A DNA stretch of 64,000 nt, taken from Ancylobacter sp. SL191 (GTDB lineage Bacteria; Pseudomonadota; Alphaproteobacteria; Rhizobiales; Xanthobacteraceae). Positions 57,038-64,000 of the stretch are shown in pieces. Made by a program: the position numbers and the translations under genes. Location: positions 806,001 to 870,000 of the forward strand of contig NZ_CP113056.1 of assembly GCF_026625645.1 (NCBI RefSeq). The letters are read 5' to 3'. Each line of letters opens with the position of its first letter. Position 1 is the stretch's first letter. The notes under the pieces are model-generated. The model was not told the origin of the DNA. It was given only the letters and a program-made list of their open reading frames with translations, and did no database searches.

Positions 57038-57763
57038 CTAGCGCAGCAGGCCGGGCAAACCGGGAAGACCGGGCATCATGCCCTGCATGCCGGAGGGCAG
57101 GCGCGTGACCTTCACGCCCGCCGGCAGCTCGAACAGGGCGGCGCCCAGCGGCTCGCGCACCACCTCCGTTGCTTCGAACAGCACGCGCGGCTTGCCGCTG
57201 ACCTCGGCCTTCGCCCGTAGCGCGATGCCGTCCTCGGTGATGCAGGCCTCGACCGGCGTGCCGCTGCGGTCCTCGCGCGTGCGCCAGACATGGCAGGTTT
57301 CGCCCGCCACCTTCTCGGTGCCGCCCCGCGTGCCTTCCCCGCCCGGATCGAAGGCGGCGAAGTCGGCCGGCAGCTCGACATCGAAGGCCCGGTTGCCCAT
57401 GCCGGGGATGGCGACCAGCATCAGCATCCGGTTGCGGGCGAGATCGACGATGCCGGTCATGTCGCCGGGCATGTCGGCCTGCGTGACCTCCAGACGCATG
57501 CGCTCGCCGCTATGGGCGATCGTCATGCGGGCGTCCTGCGGGCCCTTGGCGACGAGGCGATAATCGACCTGCGGGCGTGGCAGAGGTTCGCCCGCACGGG
57601 CCCCCTCGTTCGGCATAAGCGGCAGGAAAGCGAAGGCGGCGCAGAGCGGCAAGGCCGCCCGTCGCACCGACGCCTTGACCTGATCGCGCGCCGCGCCACG
57701 CGGGGCCCTTTGCTGCCGGTGCTGGCCGTGCGCCCGCATCATGTCTTCGAATCCGCCTGTCAT
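57038..57763 (-). CDS. Periplasmic protein, DUF4412-like
   Basis: Exported protein of about 241 residues. A basic N-terminus and a hydrophobic stretch (AALPLCAAFAFLPLMP, residues 36-51) serve as signal, ending near ARA-GEPLP. The mature domain is beta-rich with DYRLVAKGPQDARMTIAHSGERMRLEV (part MTIAHSGERMRLEV), VAGETCHVWRT and VEACITEDGIALRAKAEV, a layout like DUF4412/LolA-type folds with a possible disulfide. The C-terminus has a PGLPGLPGLLR tail. It converges with the flippase-like gene. Confidence 0.65.
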   Translation of the reverse strand: MTGGFEDMMRAHGQHRQQRAPRGAARDQVKASVRRAALPLCAAFAFLPLMPNEGARAGEPLPRPQVDYRLVAKGPQDARMTIAHSGERMRLEVTQADMPGDMTGIVDLARNRMLMLVAIPGMGNRAFDVELPADFAAFDPGGEGTRGGTEKVAGETCHVWRTREDRSGTPVEACITEDGIALRAKAEVSGKPRVLFEATEVVREPLGAALFELPAGVKVTRLPSGMQGMMPGLPGLPGLLR

Positions 57764-57778
57764 TCCGGCCTTGATACC

Positions 57779-58783
57779 TCAGAACGCCTGGCGTTCCAGA
57801 AAGGTCCGCCCATCCATCACGATGGCCGGATCGGGGACGCCGACCACGCGGTCGTCGCGCCCCTCATAGGGAAGATGCGACAGGATCTGCCGGATGGCGC
57901 CAAGGCGGGCGCGCATCTTGTCGTTGGAGAGCACGGCGGTCCAGGGCGCCGCCGCGCTGTGGCTCGCCTCGATCATGGCGTTGCGCGCCGCCGAGATGGC
58001 ATCCCAGCGCGCGGGAGCGGAAAGATCCACCGGCGACAGCTTCCACTGCTTGAGCGGATCCTTATGACGCGCATGCAGGCGCTTGAGCTGCATCTCCCGG
58101 CCGATATCGAGCCAGATCTTGAACAGGCGTATGCCGTCATCCACCAGCATCTTCTCGAAAATCGGCACCTGATCGAGGAACTGTGCCGTCTGCGCCGGGG
58201 TGCAATACCCCATCACCGGCTCGACCACGGCGCGGTTGTACCAGGAGCGGTCGAACATCACGATCTCGCCCTTATAGGGCATGTGCGCGACGTAACGTTG
58301 AAAGTACCACTGCGCGCTCTCGATCTCGGTCGGCTTGTCGAGGGCGACCACCCGCACATAGCGCGGGTTGAGATGCTGCACGAAGCGATGGATCGTGCCG
58401 CCCTTGCCAGCGGCGTCACGCCCCTCAAAGACGATGACGATGCGCTCGCGGGACGTCTTCACCCACTCCTGCACCTTGAGCAGTTCGATCTGCAGCGCGC
58501 GCAACTCCTCCTCATACGCGCCGCGCTTGGGGCGGTCGGTGTAGGGGTAGTTGCCGCTGCCATAGGCGCGGCTGTCGATGATCTCCGGCAGCTCCGGCGC
58601 ATCGACGGAGAACGTCGCCAGCGCGCGGGCGAGCCGGCTCTCCTCGCCGTCGATGCCCGACGCTGCGGTCCCGTTAGCCTTGGCCGCGCTCTTGGCGGCC
58701 TTCTTCTCCCCCTTGCGGGAGACGCGGGCAGGGTCCGCCTCCCGCCGGGACGCCTTGGCGGCCGTTTCCGGCTTCTTCGTCAT
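57779..58783 (-). CDS. ppk2: Polyphosphate kinase 2
   Basis: PPK2 of 334 residues, which transfers phosphate between polyphosphate and nucleoside diphosphates. Walker A is VFEGRDAAGKGGTIHRF, Walker B EIVMFDRSWYNRA, and the lid has KRLHARHKDPLKQWKLS. The segment YEEELRALQIELLKVQEWVK places it in class I, which mainly phosphorylates NDPs. An N-terminal basic Lys/Ala region (residues 1-45) may be disordered. It is divergent from phoR and next to the Pst operon. Confidence 0.94.
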   Translation of the reverse strand: MTKKPETAAKASRREADPARVSRKGEKKAAKSAAKANGTAASGIDGEESRLARALATFSVDAPELPEIIDSRAYGSGNYPYTDRPKRGAYEEELRALQIELLKVQEWVKTSRERIVIVFEGRDAAGKGGTIHRFVQHLNPRYVRVVALDKPTEIESAQWYFQRYVAHMPYKGEIVMFDRSWYNRAVVEPVMGYCTPAQTAQFLDQVPIFEKMLVDDGIRLFKIWLDIGREMQLKRLHARHKDPLKQWKLSPVDLSAPARWDAISAARNAMIEASHSAAAPWTAVLSNDKMRARLGAIRQILSHLPYEGRDDRVVGVPDPAIVMDGRTFLERQAF

Positions 58784-58898
58784 ATGGAAGCCTCGCAACT
58801 GTACAATAAGGCGCGGTCTCGTTCATGCTCGCGCGGGGACCGATTCAGTATCGGGCGGCGAGCATAGCGAATTCCCCCGGTCTCAGGAAACGGTCAGC

Positions 58899-60248
58899 AT
58901 GGCCCGCGAACCCGCATCTCAAGCACCCGCGTCCACCGCCGAGGATACGCTCGGCGGGCGCCTCGCCGGCGCGCGTGGCACGCTGGGTGCGGCCGCGCTG
59001 GGGCTCGCCGGTGCGGTGTGGCTGGGCACGCTCGCGCCGACGCCCGCTTTTGTGATCGGCGCGCTGGTGCTCGCCGGCGCCCTGCTGCCTGGCCCCCGCC
59101 GGCCCGTGTCTGCCGCCCTGGCGCGGCTGGGGGCGCCTGGGGAACCCCGCCCGCTGCGCCTCGGCGCCGGCGAGGAGCGCCTGACCGCACTGGTGCGCGC
59201 GCTGCCCGAGGCCGCGCTGCTGCTCGACCCGCGCGGCACGGTGCTGGTCGCCAATGCCCGCGCCACCGGCATCGTCGCGAGCGTCAGGGTCGGCGATCCC
59301 GTCTCCTTCGCCGTGCGCGTGCCGGAAGTGCTGGAGGCGATCCGCGCCGCCGCCGCCGACGGCCAGCCGCGCCGCATCGAATTCGCCGAGCGCGTGCCGA
59401 TCGACCGCTGGCTGCGCGCCGACATCGTGCCGATCCGCTCCGGCGAGGGCCGCGAGCGGGCCGACCGGCGCGCCACCGACGCGGTGCTGGTGAGCTTCAT
59501 CGACCTCACCCAGCAGCGGCGCGTCGAGCAGATGCGCGTCGACTTCATCGCCAATGCCAGCCACGAGCTGCGCACCCCGCTCGCCTCGCTCTCCGGCTTC
59601 ATCGAGACGCTGCAAGGCCCGGCCCGCAACGACACCAACGCCCGCGAGCGCTTCCTCAAGATCATGGGCGAACAGGCGCGCCGCATGTCGCGCCTTATCG
59701 ACGACCTGCTCTCGCTCTCGCGCATCGAGCTGAACGCCCATTTGCGGCCGGAGACCGAGATCGACCTCGTCGCCATTGTCGGCCATGTGCGCGACACGCT
59801 GGCCCCGCTCGGACGCGAACGCGGCGTCGAGGTCGCCTTCGTCCATCCCGCCGGGCCGGTGACGGTGAAGGGGGACCGCGACGAGCTGTTCCGGGTGTTC
59901 GAGAATCTCGTCGAGAACGCGCTGAAATATGGCGCCACCGGCGGCAAGGTGGAGGTCGCCATTACCCGCGAGGGGGGCGATGCCCTTGTGGCGGTGCGCG
60001 ATTTCGGGCCGGGCATCGCGCCCGAGCATGTGCCCCGGCTCACCGAGCGGTTCTACCGCGTGGACACCGCCCATTCGCGCGAGCAGGGCGGCACGGGGCT
60101 GGGCCTCGCCATCGTCAAGCACATCGTCGCACGCCACCGCGGACGGCTCGGCATCGAGAGCACGCCGGGCGAGGGATCGACCTTTTCCGTACGGCTTGCC
60201 GCACTCGCCGCGAGCGACGTGAAAGCGCGCGATAATTCAGCGGCTTAG
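58899..60248 (+). CDS. phoR: Phosphate regulon sensor histidine kinase PhoR
   Basis: Histidine kinase of 449 residues. Two N-terminal membrane segments (LGAAALGLAGAVWLGTLAP and FVIGALVLAGALLPG), a PAS domain (LVRALPEAALLLDPRGTVLVANARA, part LLLDPRGTVLVAN), HisKA with FIANASHELRTPLASLSGF (His222) and the ATPase NLVENALKYGA, DFGPGIAPEHVPRLTERFYR, GGTGLGLAIVKHI. It acts with PhoB and PstSCAB-PhoU. Its place directly before pstS supports the PhoR call. phoB and phoU are expected right of the window. Confidence 0.92.
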   Translation: MAREPASQAPASTAEDTLGGRLAGARGTLGAAALGLAGAVWLGTLAPTPAFVIGALVLAGALLPGPRRPVSAALARLGAPGEPRPLRLGAGEERLTALVRALPEAALLLDPRGTVLVANARATGIVASVRVGDPVSFAVRVPEVLEAIRAAAADGQPRRIEFAERVPIDRWLRADIVPIRSGEGRERADRRATDAVLVSFIDLTQQRRVEQMRVDFIANASHELRTPLASLSGFIETLQGPARNDTNARERFLKIMGEQARRMSRLIDDLLSLSRIELNAHLRPETEIDLVAIVGHVRDTLAPLGRERGVEVAFVHPAGPVTVKGDRDELFRVFENLVENALKYGATGGKVEVAITREGGDALVAVRDFGPGIAPEHVPRLTERFYRVDTAHSREQGGTGLGLAIVKHIVARHRGRLGIESTPGEGSTFSVRLAALAASDVKARDNSAA

Positions 60249-60249
60249 G

Positions 60250-60304
60250 CTGTCATCAAGGCGTCACCCACCCGTCATACAACCGTGGCGCCGGGACGTT
60301 AGAT
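60250..60304 (+). promoter_or_regulatory. Pho box and promoter of the pst operon
   Basis: CTGTCAT (60250), GCGTCAC (60261), CCGTCAT (60272) and a weaker CCGTGGC (60283) follow at an exact 11-base step, the layout of PhoB sites. A -10-like TTAGAT at 60299-60304 begins ten bases after the last unit, which is the expected distance for PhoB-activated promoters. It lies directly after the phoR stop. Confidence 0.87.
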
Positions 60305-60396
60305 AAGCCCGTGTCACCCATTTCCGCCGCCTCCGGCCAACGGAGCACCGGGCAAGGGCCCGTGTGCTGCTGGTCTCCCAGATCAGGAGAAGACCC

Positions 60397-61434
60397 TTGA
60401 AGCTCACCCACATCCTCGGCGCTGCGCTGTCGCTCAGCCTCACGCTGCCGGGCGCCGCCTTCGCGGCCGACATCAACGGCGCTGGCGCGTCCTTCCCGGC
60501 CCCGGTCTATCAGGCCTGGGCTGCGGCCTATAAGGAGAAGACCGGCACGGGCCTGAACTATCAGTCCATCGGCTCCGGCGGCGGTCAGAACCAGATCGTC
60601 AACCGCACCGTCGACTTCGGCGCTTCCGACGCGCCGATGAAGGACGACAAGCTCGAATCCGCCAACCTGCTGCAGTTCCCGACCGTAATCGGTTCGGTCG
60701 TCGCGATCTTCAACCTCGACGGCGTTTCCTCGCTGGTGCTCGACGGTCCGGTCCTCGCCGAGATCTACCAGGGCAAAATCACCAAGTGGAACGACGCCAA
60801 GATCGCCGCGCTGAACAAGGGCTCCAAGCTGCCTGACACCGCGATCGTCCCGGTCTATCGCTCGGACAGCTCGGGCACCTCGTTCGTGTTCACGTCCTAT
60901 CTCGCTTCGGCCAATGGCGACTGGAAGTCCGCCGTCGGCGCGGCCACCTCCGTTCAGTGGCCGGTCGGCGCGGGCGCCAAGGGCAATGAAGGCGTTGCCG
61001 GCACCGTGAAGAACACCAAGGGCGCCATCGGCTACGTCGAGTTCATCTACGCCGCCGCCAACAAGCTGACCGCTGCCGATCTCGTCAACAAGGCCGGCAA
61101 GGTCGTGAAGCCCGAGACCAAGGCGTTCATGGAAGCCGCCGCCGCCGCCGACTGGAAGGGCGCGAAGAACTTCGCCGCCTCGATGATCGACACCGCCGGC
61201 CCGGGCGCCTGGCCGATCACCTCGGCCACCTACATCCTGCTCCCGAAGAACCCGACCAACGCCACGCAGTCGGCCGAGGCCATCAAGTTCTTCAACTGGG
61301 CCTACACCGCCGAAGGCGACGCCATCGCCGAGAAGCTTCACTACATCCCGCTCCCGGACTCGGTCGTCACCGACATCAAGAAGGCCTGGGCCGACGAAGT
61401 GAAGGCTGACGGCAAGGCTGTCTGGACCAACTGA
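60397..61434 (+). CDS. pstS: Phosphate ABC transporter, substrate-binding protein
   Basis: PstS of 345 residues. The signal peptide (LTHILGAALSLSLTLPGAAFA) is cut before ADINGAG. The phosphate loop is GAGASFPAPVYQAW and the others include SIGSGGGQNQIVNRTVDFGASDAPM (part VDFGASDAPM) and YRSDSSGTSFVFTSYL. The start is TTG at 60397 with AGGAGA six bases before; no ATG is in frame before the signal peptide. It acts in the periplasm with PstC, PstA and PstB. A hairpin follows. Confidence 0.96.
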   Translation: MKLTHILGAALSLSLTLPGAAFAADINGAGASFPAPVYQAWAAAYKEKTGTGLNYQSIGSGGGQNQIVNRTVDFGASDAPMKDDKLESANLLQFPTVIGSVVAIFNLDGVSSLVLDGPVLAEIYQGKITKWNDAKIAALNKGSKLPDTAIVPVYRSDSSGTSFVFTSYLASANGDWKSAVGAATSVQWPVGAGAKGNEGVAGTVKNTKGAIGYVEFIYAAANKLTAADLVNKAGKVVKPETKAFMEAAAAADWKGAKNFAASMIDTAGPGAWPITSATYILLPKNPTNATQSAEAIKFFNWAYTAEGDAIAEKLHYIPLPDSVVTDIKKAWADEVKADGKAVWTN

Positions 61435-61456
61435 TCTTAATAGATCAACCGAAAGA

Positions 61457-61482
61457 GGGGCGGCCGTCGCGGCGGCCGCCCC
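61457..61482 (+). terminator. Hairpin between pstS and pstC
   Basis: GGGGCGGCCG and CGGCCGCCCC form a perfect 10-bp stem, then TTCTC. It lies 22 bases after the pstS stop and 191 before pstC. It may stop most transcripts or protect the pstS message, so that PstS is made in excess over the membrane parts. Confidence 0.6.
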
Positions 61483-61673
61483 TTCTCGTGAGCGCCGCCT
61501 GATAGTACCCGCGGCGAACTTCGCCGCCGTTGCCCGACCGACACCTCGCGGTCCGGCACGGCGACGCCGCCACGCCCCCGACATGACGCACGAGACGCCT
61601 TAGCGAGCCCCCGCGCGCACCACCGGTCCCCTCAGGGGTCCACGCCCGATGGCGCTGACAGGATCACAGGAAC

Positions 61674-62645
61674 ATGGACGCCACGCTTACCGGAAACCAA
61701 GCGGCCATGGTCGCCGCGCGCAAGCCGACCGGCCGCCTCAGCGACCCCATCTTCGTCGGGCTGCTGTGGACCAGCGGCATCTTCGTGCTGATCCTTCTCG
61801 GCCTGATCATCGCCATGCTGTTCGAGGGTGGTCTGCCGGCGCTGCGCGAATTTGGCATCAGCTTCCTGTGGTCGACGATCTGGAACCCGGTGACGGAGAA
61901 GTTCGGCGCCGGTGTGATGGTGTTCGGCACCATCTTCAGCGCCGTCATCGCGGTCATCATCGCGCTCCCGCTGTCCTTCGGCATCGCCTTCTTCCTGACC
62001 GAAATCGCGCCGCAGCAGCTTCGCCGGCCGATCGGCGTCGCCATCCAGCTCCTCGCCGCCATCCCCTCGATCATCTACGGCATGTGGGGCTTCTTCGTCA
62101 TCGTGCCGCTGATGGCCGCCTATGTGCAGCCGCCGCTGATCGAATGGCTTGGCCCGATCCCCGTGCTCGGCGCGCTGTTCCAGGGCCCGCCGCTTGGCGC
62201 GGGCATGCTGACCGCCGGCCTCATCATGGCGATCATGATCCTGCCCTTCATCACCGCCATGTTCGTCGAGGTGCTGGAATCGGTGCCGCCGATGATCAAG
62301 GAATCGGCCTATGGCGTCGGCGCGACCACCTATGAAGTGTATCGCAATGTCTCCGTGCCCTATGGCCGCACCGCCATGGTCGGCGCGGTGATGCTCGGCC
62401 TCGGCCGCGCGCTGGGCGAGACAATGGCCGTGACCTTCGTCATCGGCAATGCGACGCGCATGTCGGTCTCGCTGTTCGCGCCGGGCGCCACCATCGCCTC
62501 GACCATCGCCAACGAATTCCCCGAAGCCTCCAACGGCTCGCTCAAGCTGCAGTCGCTGCTGGAACTCGGCTTCATCCTCTTCGTCATCTCCTTCATCGTG
62601 CTGGCGCTCTCGCGGCTGCTGGTCCGCTCGAAGCTCAAGGGCTGA
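61674..62645 (+). CDS. pstC: Phosphate ABC transporter permease PstC
   Basis: PstC of 323 residues with about six hydrophobic segments. The coupling-helix motif is ESAYGVGATTYEVYRNVSVPYGRTAMVGAVMLGLGRALGETMAV (key parts AYGVGATTYEVYRNVSVP and GLGRALGETMAV), typical of ABC permeases. AIPSIIYGMWGFFVI is also characteristic. It pairs with PstA to form the channel of the phosphate importer. Confidence 0.95.
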   Translation: MDATLTGNQAAMVAARKPTGRLSDPIFVGLLWTSGIFVLILLGLIIAMLFEGGLPALREFGISFLWSTIWNPVTEKFGAGVMVFGTIFSAVIAVIIALPLSFGIAFFLTEIAPQQLRRPIGVAIQLLAAIPSIIYGMWGFFVIVPLMAAYVQPPLIEWLGPIPVLGALFQGPPLGAGMLTAGLIMAIMILPFITAMFVEVLESVPPMIKESAYGVGATTYEVYRNVSVPYGRTAMVGAVMLGLGRALGETMAVTFVIGNATRMSVSLFAPGATIASTIANEFPEASNGSLKLQSLLELGFILFVISFIVLALSRLLVRSKLKG

Positions 62646-62654
62646 GGAAAGTAC

Positions 62655-63488
62655 ATGTCATCGCTCGCCCGTCGCCGCGCCACCGACTACACCGTCAAGG
62701 TCATTTCCACCGGCTTCGCCGCGCTCTCGCTTGTCCTCCTCGCCTGGATCCTCTGGACCCTGGTGGCGCGGGGCCTGCCGGCCCTCGGCCCGCATGTGTT
62801 TACCAAGATCACCGCGCCTCCGGGCGCGGGCGGCGGCCTGCTCAACGCCATTGTCGGCTCGCTGATCCAGATCGGTGTCGCCCTTGTCATCGGCACGCCG
62901 ATCGGCCTGATGTGCGGCACCTTCCTCGCCGAGCACGGCAAGAACACGCAGATCGGCAATGCCGTGCGCTTCGTGAACGACGTGCTGCTCTCGGCGCCCT
63001 CGATCCTGATCGGCCTGTTCGTCTACCAGCTCATGGTCGTGCCGATCGGCGGCTTCTCCGGCTGGGCAGGCTCCTTCGCGCTGGCGATCATCATCATCCC
63101 GGTGGTCGTGCGCACCACCGAAGACATGCTGAACCTGGTGCCGATCGGCCTGCGCGAGGCGGCCTTCGCGCTCGGCGCGCCGGCGTGGAAGGTGGTCACC
63201 CTGGTCACCTGGCGGGCGGCCCGCGCCGGCATCGTTACCGGCATCCTGCTGGCCGTGGCCCGCGCCGCCGGCGAGACCGCGCCTCTGCTGTTCACCTCGC
63301 TCGGCAATAATGGCTGGTCGCTGGACCTCAGCGTGCCCATGGCGTCTCTGCCGATCGCCATTTATCAATACGCCGCCAGCCCCTTCGAGGACTGGGTCGC
63401 CCTGGCCTGGGCCGGCGCGCTCATCATCACCGTCGGGGTGCTGACCCTGAACATTCTTTCCCGCCTCGTCCTGGCGAAGATGAAGTGA
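62655..63488 (+). CDS. pstA: Phosphate ABC transporter permease PstA
   Basis: PstA of 277 residues with six hydrophobic segments. [15 protein letters not shown], the coupling region [46 protein letters not shown] (parts [19 protein letters not shown] and [13 protein letters not shown]) identify it. It starts nine bases after the pstC stop. The pstB start is eight bases after its stop. Confidence 0.95.
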   Translation: MSSLARRRATDYTVKVISTGFAALSLVLLAWILWTLVARGLPALGPHVFTKITAPPGAGGGLLNAIVGSLIQIGVALVIGTPIGLMCGTFLAEHGKNTQIGNAVRFVNDVLLSAPSILIGLFVYQLMVVPIGGFSGWAGSFALAIIIIPVVVRTTEDMLNLVPIGLREAAFALGAPAWKVVTLVTWRAARAGIVTGILLAVARAAGETAPLLFTSLGNNGWSLDLSVPMASLPIAIYQYAASPFEDWVALAWAGALIITVGVLTLNILSRLVLAKMK

Positions 63489-63496
63489 GACGGACC

Positions 63497-64000
63497 ATGA
63501 ATTTCGCTGCTGAAACGTCGATCGACATCGCCTCCGCCGTGAACCGCGCCACCGCGCCGTCCGCCGAGCCCAAGCTCAAGGTCGAGGGGCTGAACTTCTT
63601 CTATGGCGACAACCACGCCCTGAAGAACATCAATTTCGAGATCCCCGAGAAGCGCGTTACCGCGATGATCGGACCCTCGGGCTGCGGTAAGTCCACGCTG
63701 CTGCGCATCTTCAACCGCATGTACCAGCTCTATCCGGGCCAGCGCGCGGAAGGGAAGATCCTGTTCGACGGCGTCGACCTGCTCTCCAAGGATCTGGACT
63801 CCACCGTGGTGCGCTCGCGCATCGGCATGGTGTTCCAGAAGCCGACGCCCTTCCCGATGTCGATCTATGACAACATCGCCTTCGGCGTGAAGCTGCACGA
63901 GAAGCTCTCCAAGGCGCAGATGGACGAGCGCGTGGAGTGGTGCCTGCGCAAGGCGGCGATCTGGGAGGAGACCAAGGACCGTCTCCACACCTCGGCGCTC
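63497..64000 (+). CDS. pstB: Phosphate ABC transporter ATP-binding protein PstB, 5' part
   Basis: First 168 residues of PstB; the gene runs off the right edge with the frame open. Residues 26-50 start the ABC domain ([19 protein letters not shown]), Walker A is GPSGCGKST (59-67) and the Q-loop [11 protein letters not shown] (110-120). The signature motif and Walker B lie outside the window. A 25-residue N-terminal extension precedes the domain, as in many alphaproteobacterial PstB proteins. phoU and phoB would be expected next. Confidence 0.96.
   Translation, partial: MNFAAETSIDIASAVNRATAPSAEPKLKVEGLNFFYGDNHALKNINFEIPEKRVTAMIGPSGCGKSTLLRIFNRMYQLYPGQRAEGKILFDGVDLLSKDLDSTVVRSRIGMVFQKPTPFPMSIYDNIAFGVKLHEKLSKAQMDERVEWCLRKAAIWEETKDRLHTSAL

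Overview
The window is chromosomal DNA of a GC-rich alphaproteobacterium, most likely of the order Hyphomicrobiales (Rhizobiales). The support is gene content and gene order rather than any single marker: cysQ-DUF4170-DUF374-waaA-lpxK beside DUF2093-xseA, argB-HAD-dapD-dapE, dnaK-dnaJ-PmtA-like-FMN reductase-pyrF-DUF1330, mmcB next to mutS, and several small order-typical families (TIGR02301, DUF6101, DUF2093). A Xanthobacteraceae-like genus (Ancylobacter, Starkeya, Xanthobacter group) fits best, but this is inference from memory of gene order. I saw no tRNA or rRNA gene, CRISPR array, prophage or insertion sequence. The accessory material is mainly short palindromic intergenic repeats and one small GIY-YIG nuclease gene.

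Layout. 1-9.3 kb: an M20 amidohydrolase cut by the left edge, an MFS permease, a TauE/SafE permease, transaldolase, a CYTH-like protein followed by a two-gene chromate transporter, an AIM24 protein, a small exported Trp/Cys-rich protein, a YoaK-type membrane protein and two small unknowns. 9.5-15.6 kb: the Kdo/lipid A cluster, then DUF2093 and exonuclease VII large subunit on the other strand. 15.9-20.6 kb: both subunits of glycyl-tRNA synthetase with an MFS permease between them. 20.6-26.7 kb: repeats, DUF3096, DoxX, pyruvate phosphate dikinase, a MerR-regulated carboxymuconolactone decarboxylase, an isochorismatase-fold protein and the repeat-flanked GIY-YIG gene. 26.7-32.8 kb: mutS, mmcB, a second split chromate transporter and a MATE exporter. 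33-39.8 kb: argB, a HAD phosphatase, dapD and dapE (arginine and lysine/peptidoglycan supply), small unknowns, NUDIX, GNAT and ribosomal protein S21. 40-46.2 kb: tandem DUF1330 protein, pyrF, FMN reductase, PmtA-like methyltransferase, dnaJ and dnaK with a clear heat-shock promoter. 46.4-53.3 kb: a HlyD adaptor with its small membrane partner, a TIM-barrel isomerase, VOC, GST, queG, a YeeZ-like dehydrogenase and a TetR regulator. 53.8-64 kb: Kup potassium uptake, an LPG-synthase-like membrane protein, a periplasmic unknown, polyphosphate kinase 2, PhoR and the start of the Pst phosphate operon (pstS, pstC, pstA, partial pstB), led by a textbook Pho box.

How the genes work together: most of the window is housekeeping (lipid A core, translation, DNA repair, amino acid synthesis, chaperones). 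The right end is a phosphate module in which PhoR senses phosphate supply, Pst imports it and PPK2 connects polyphosphate with nucleotides. The most unusual signal is at 26.2-26.6 kb, where a GIY-YIG nuclease gene sits between inverted copies of the genome's own palindromic repeat, in the position that a short spacer occupies in other copies of the same repeat pair.
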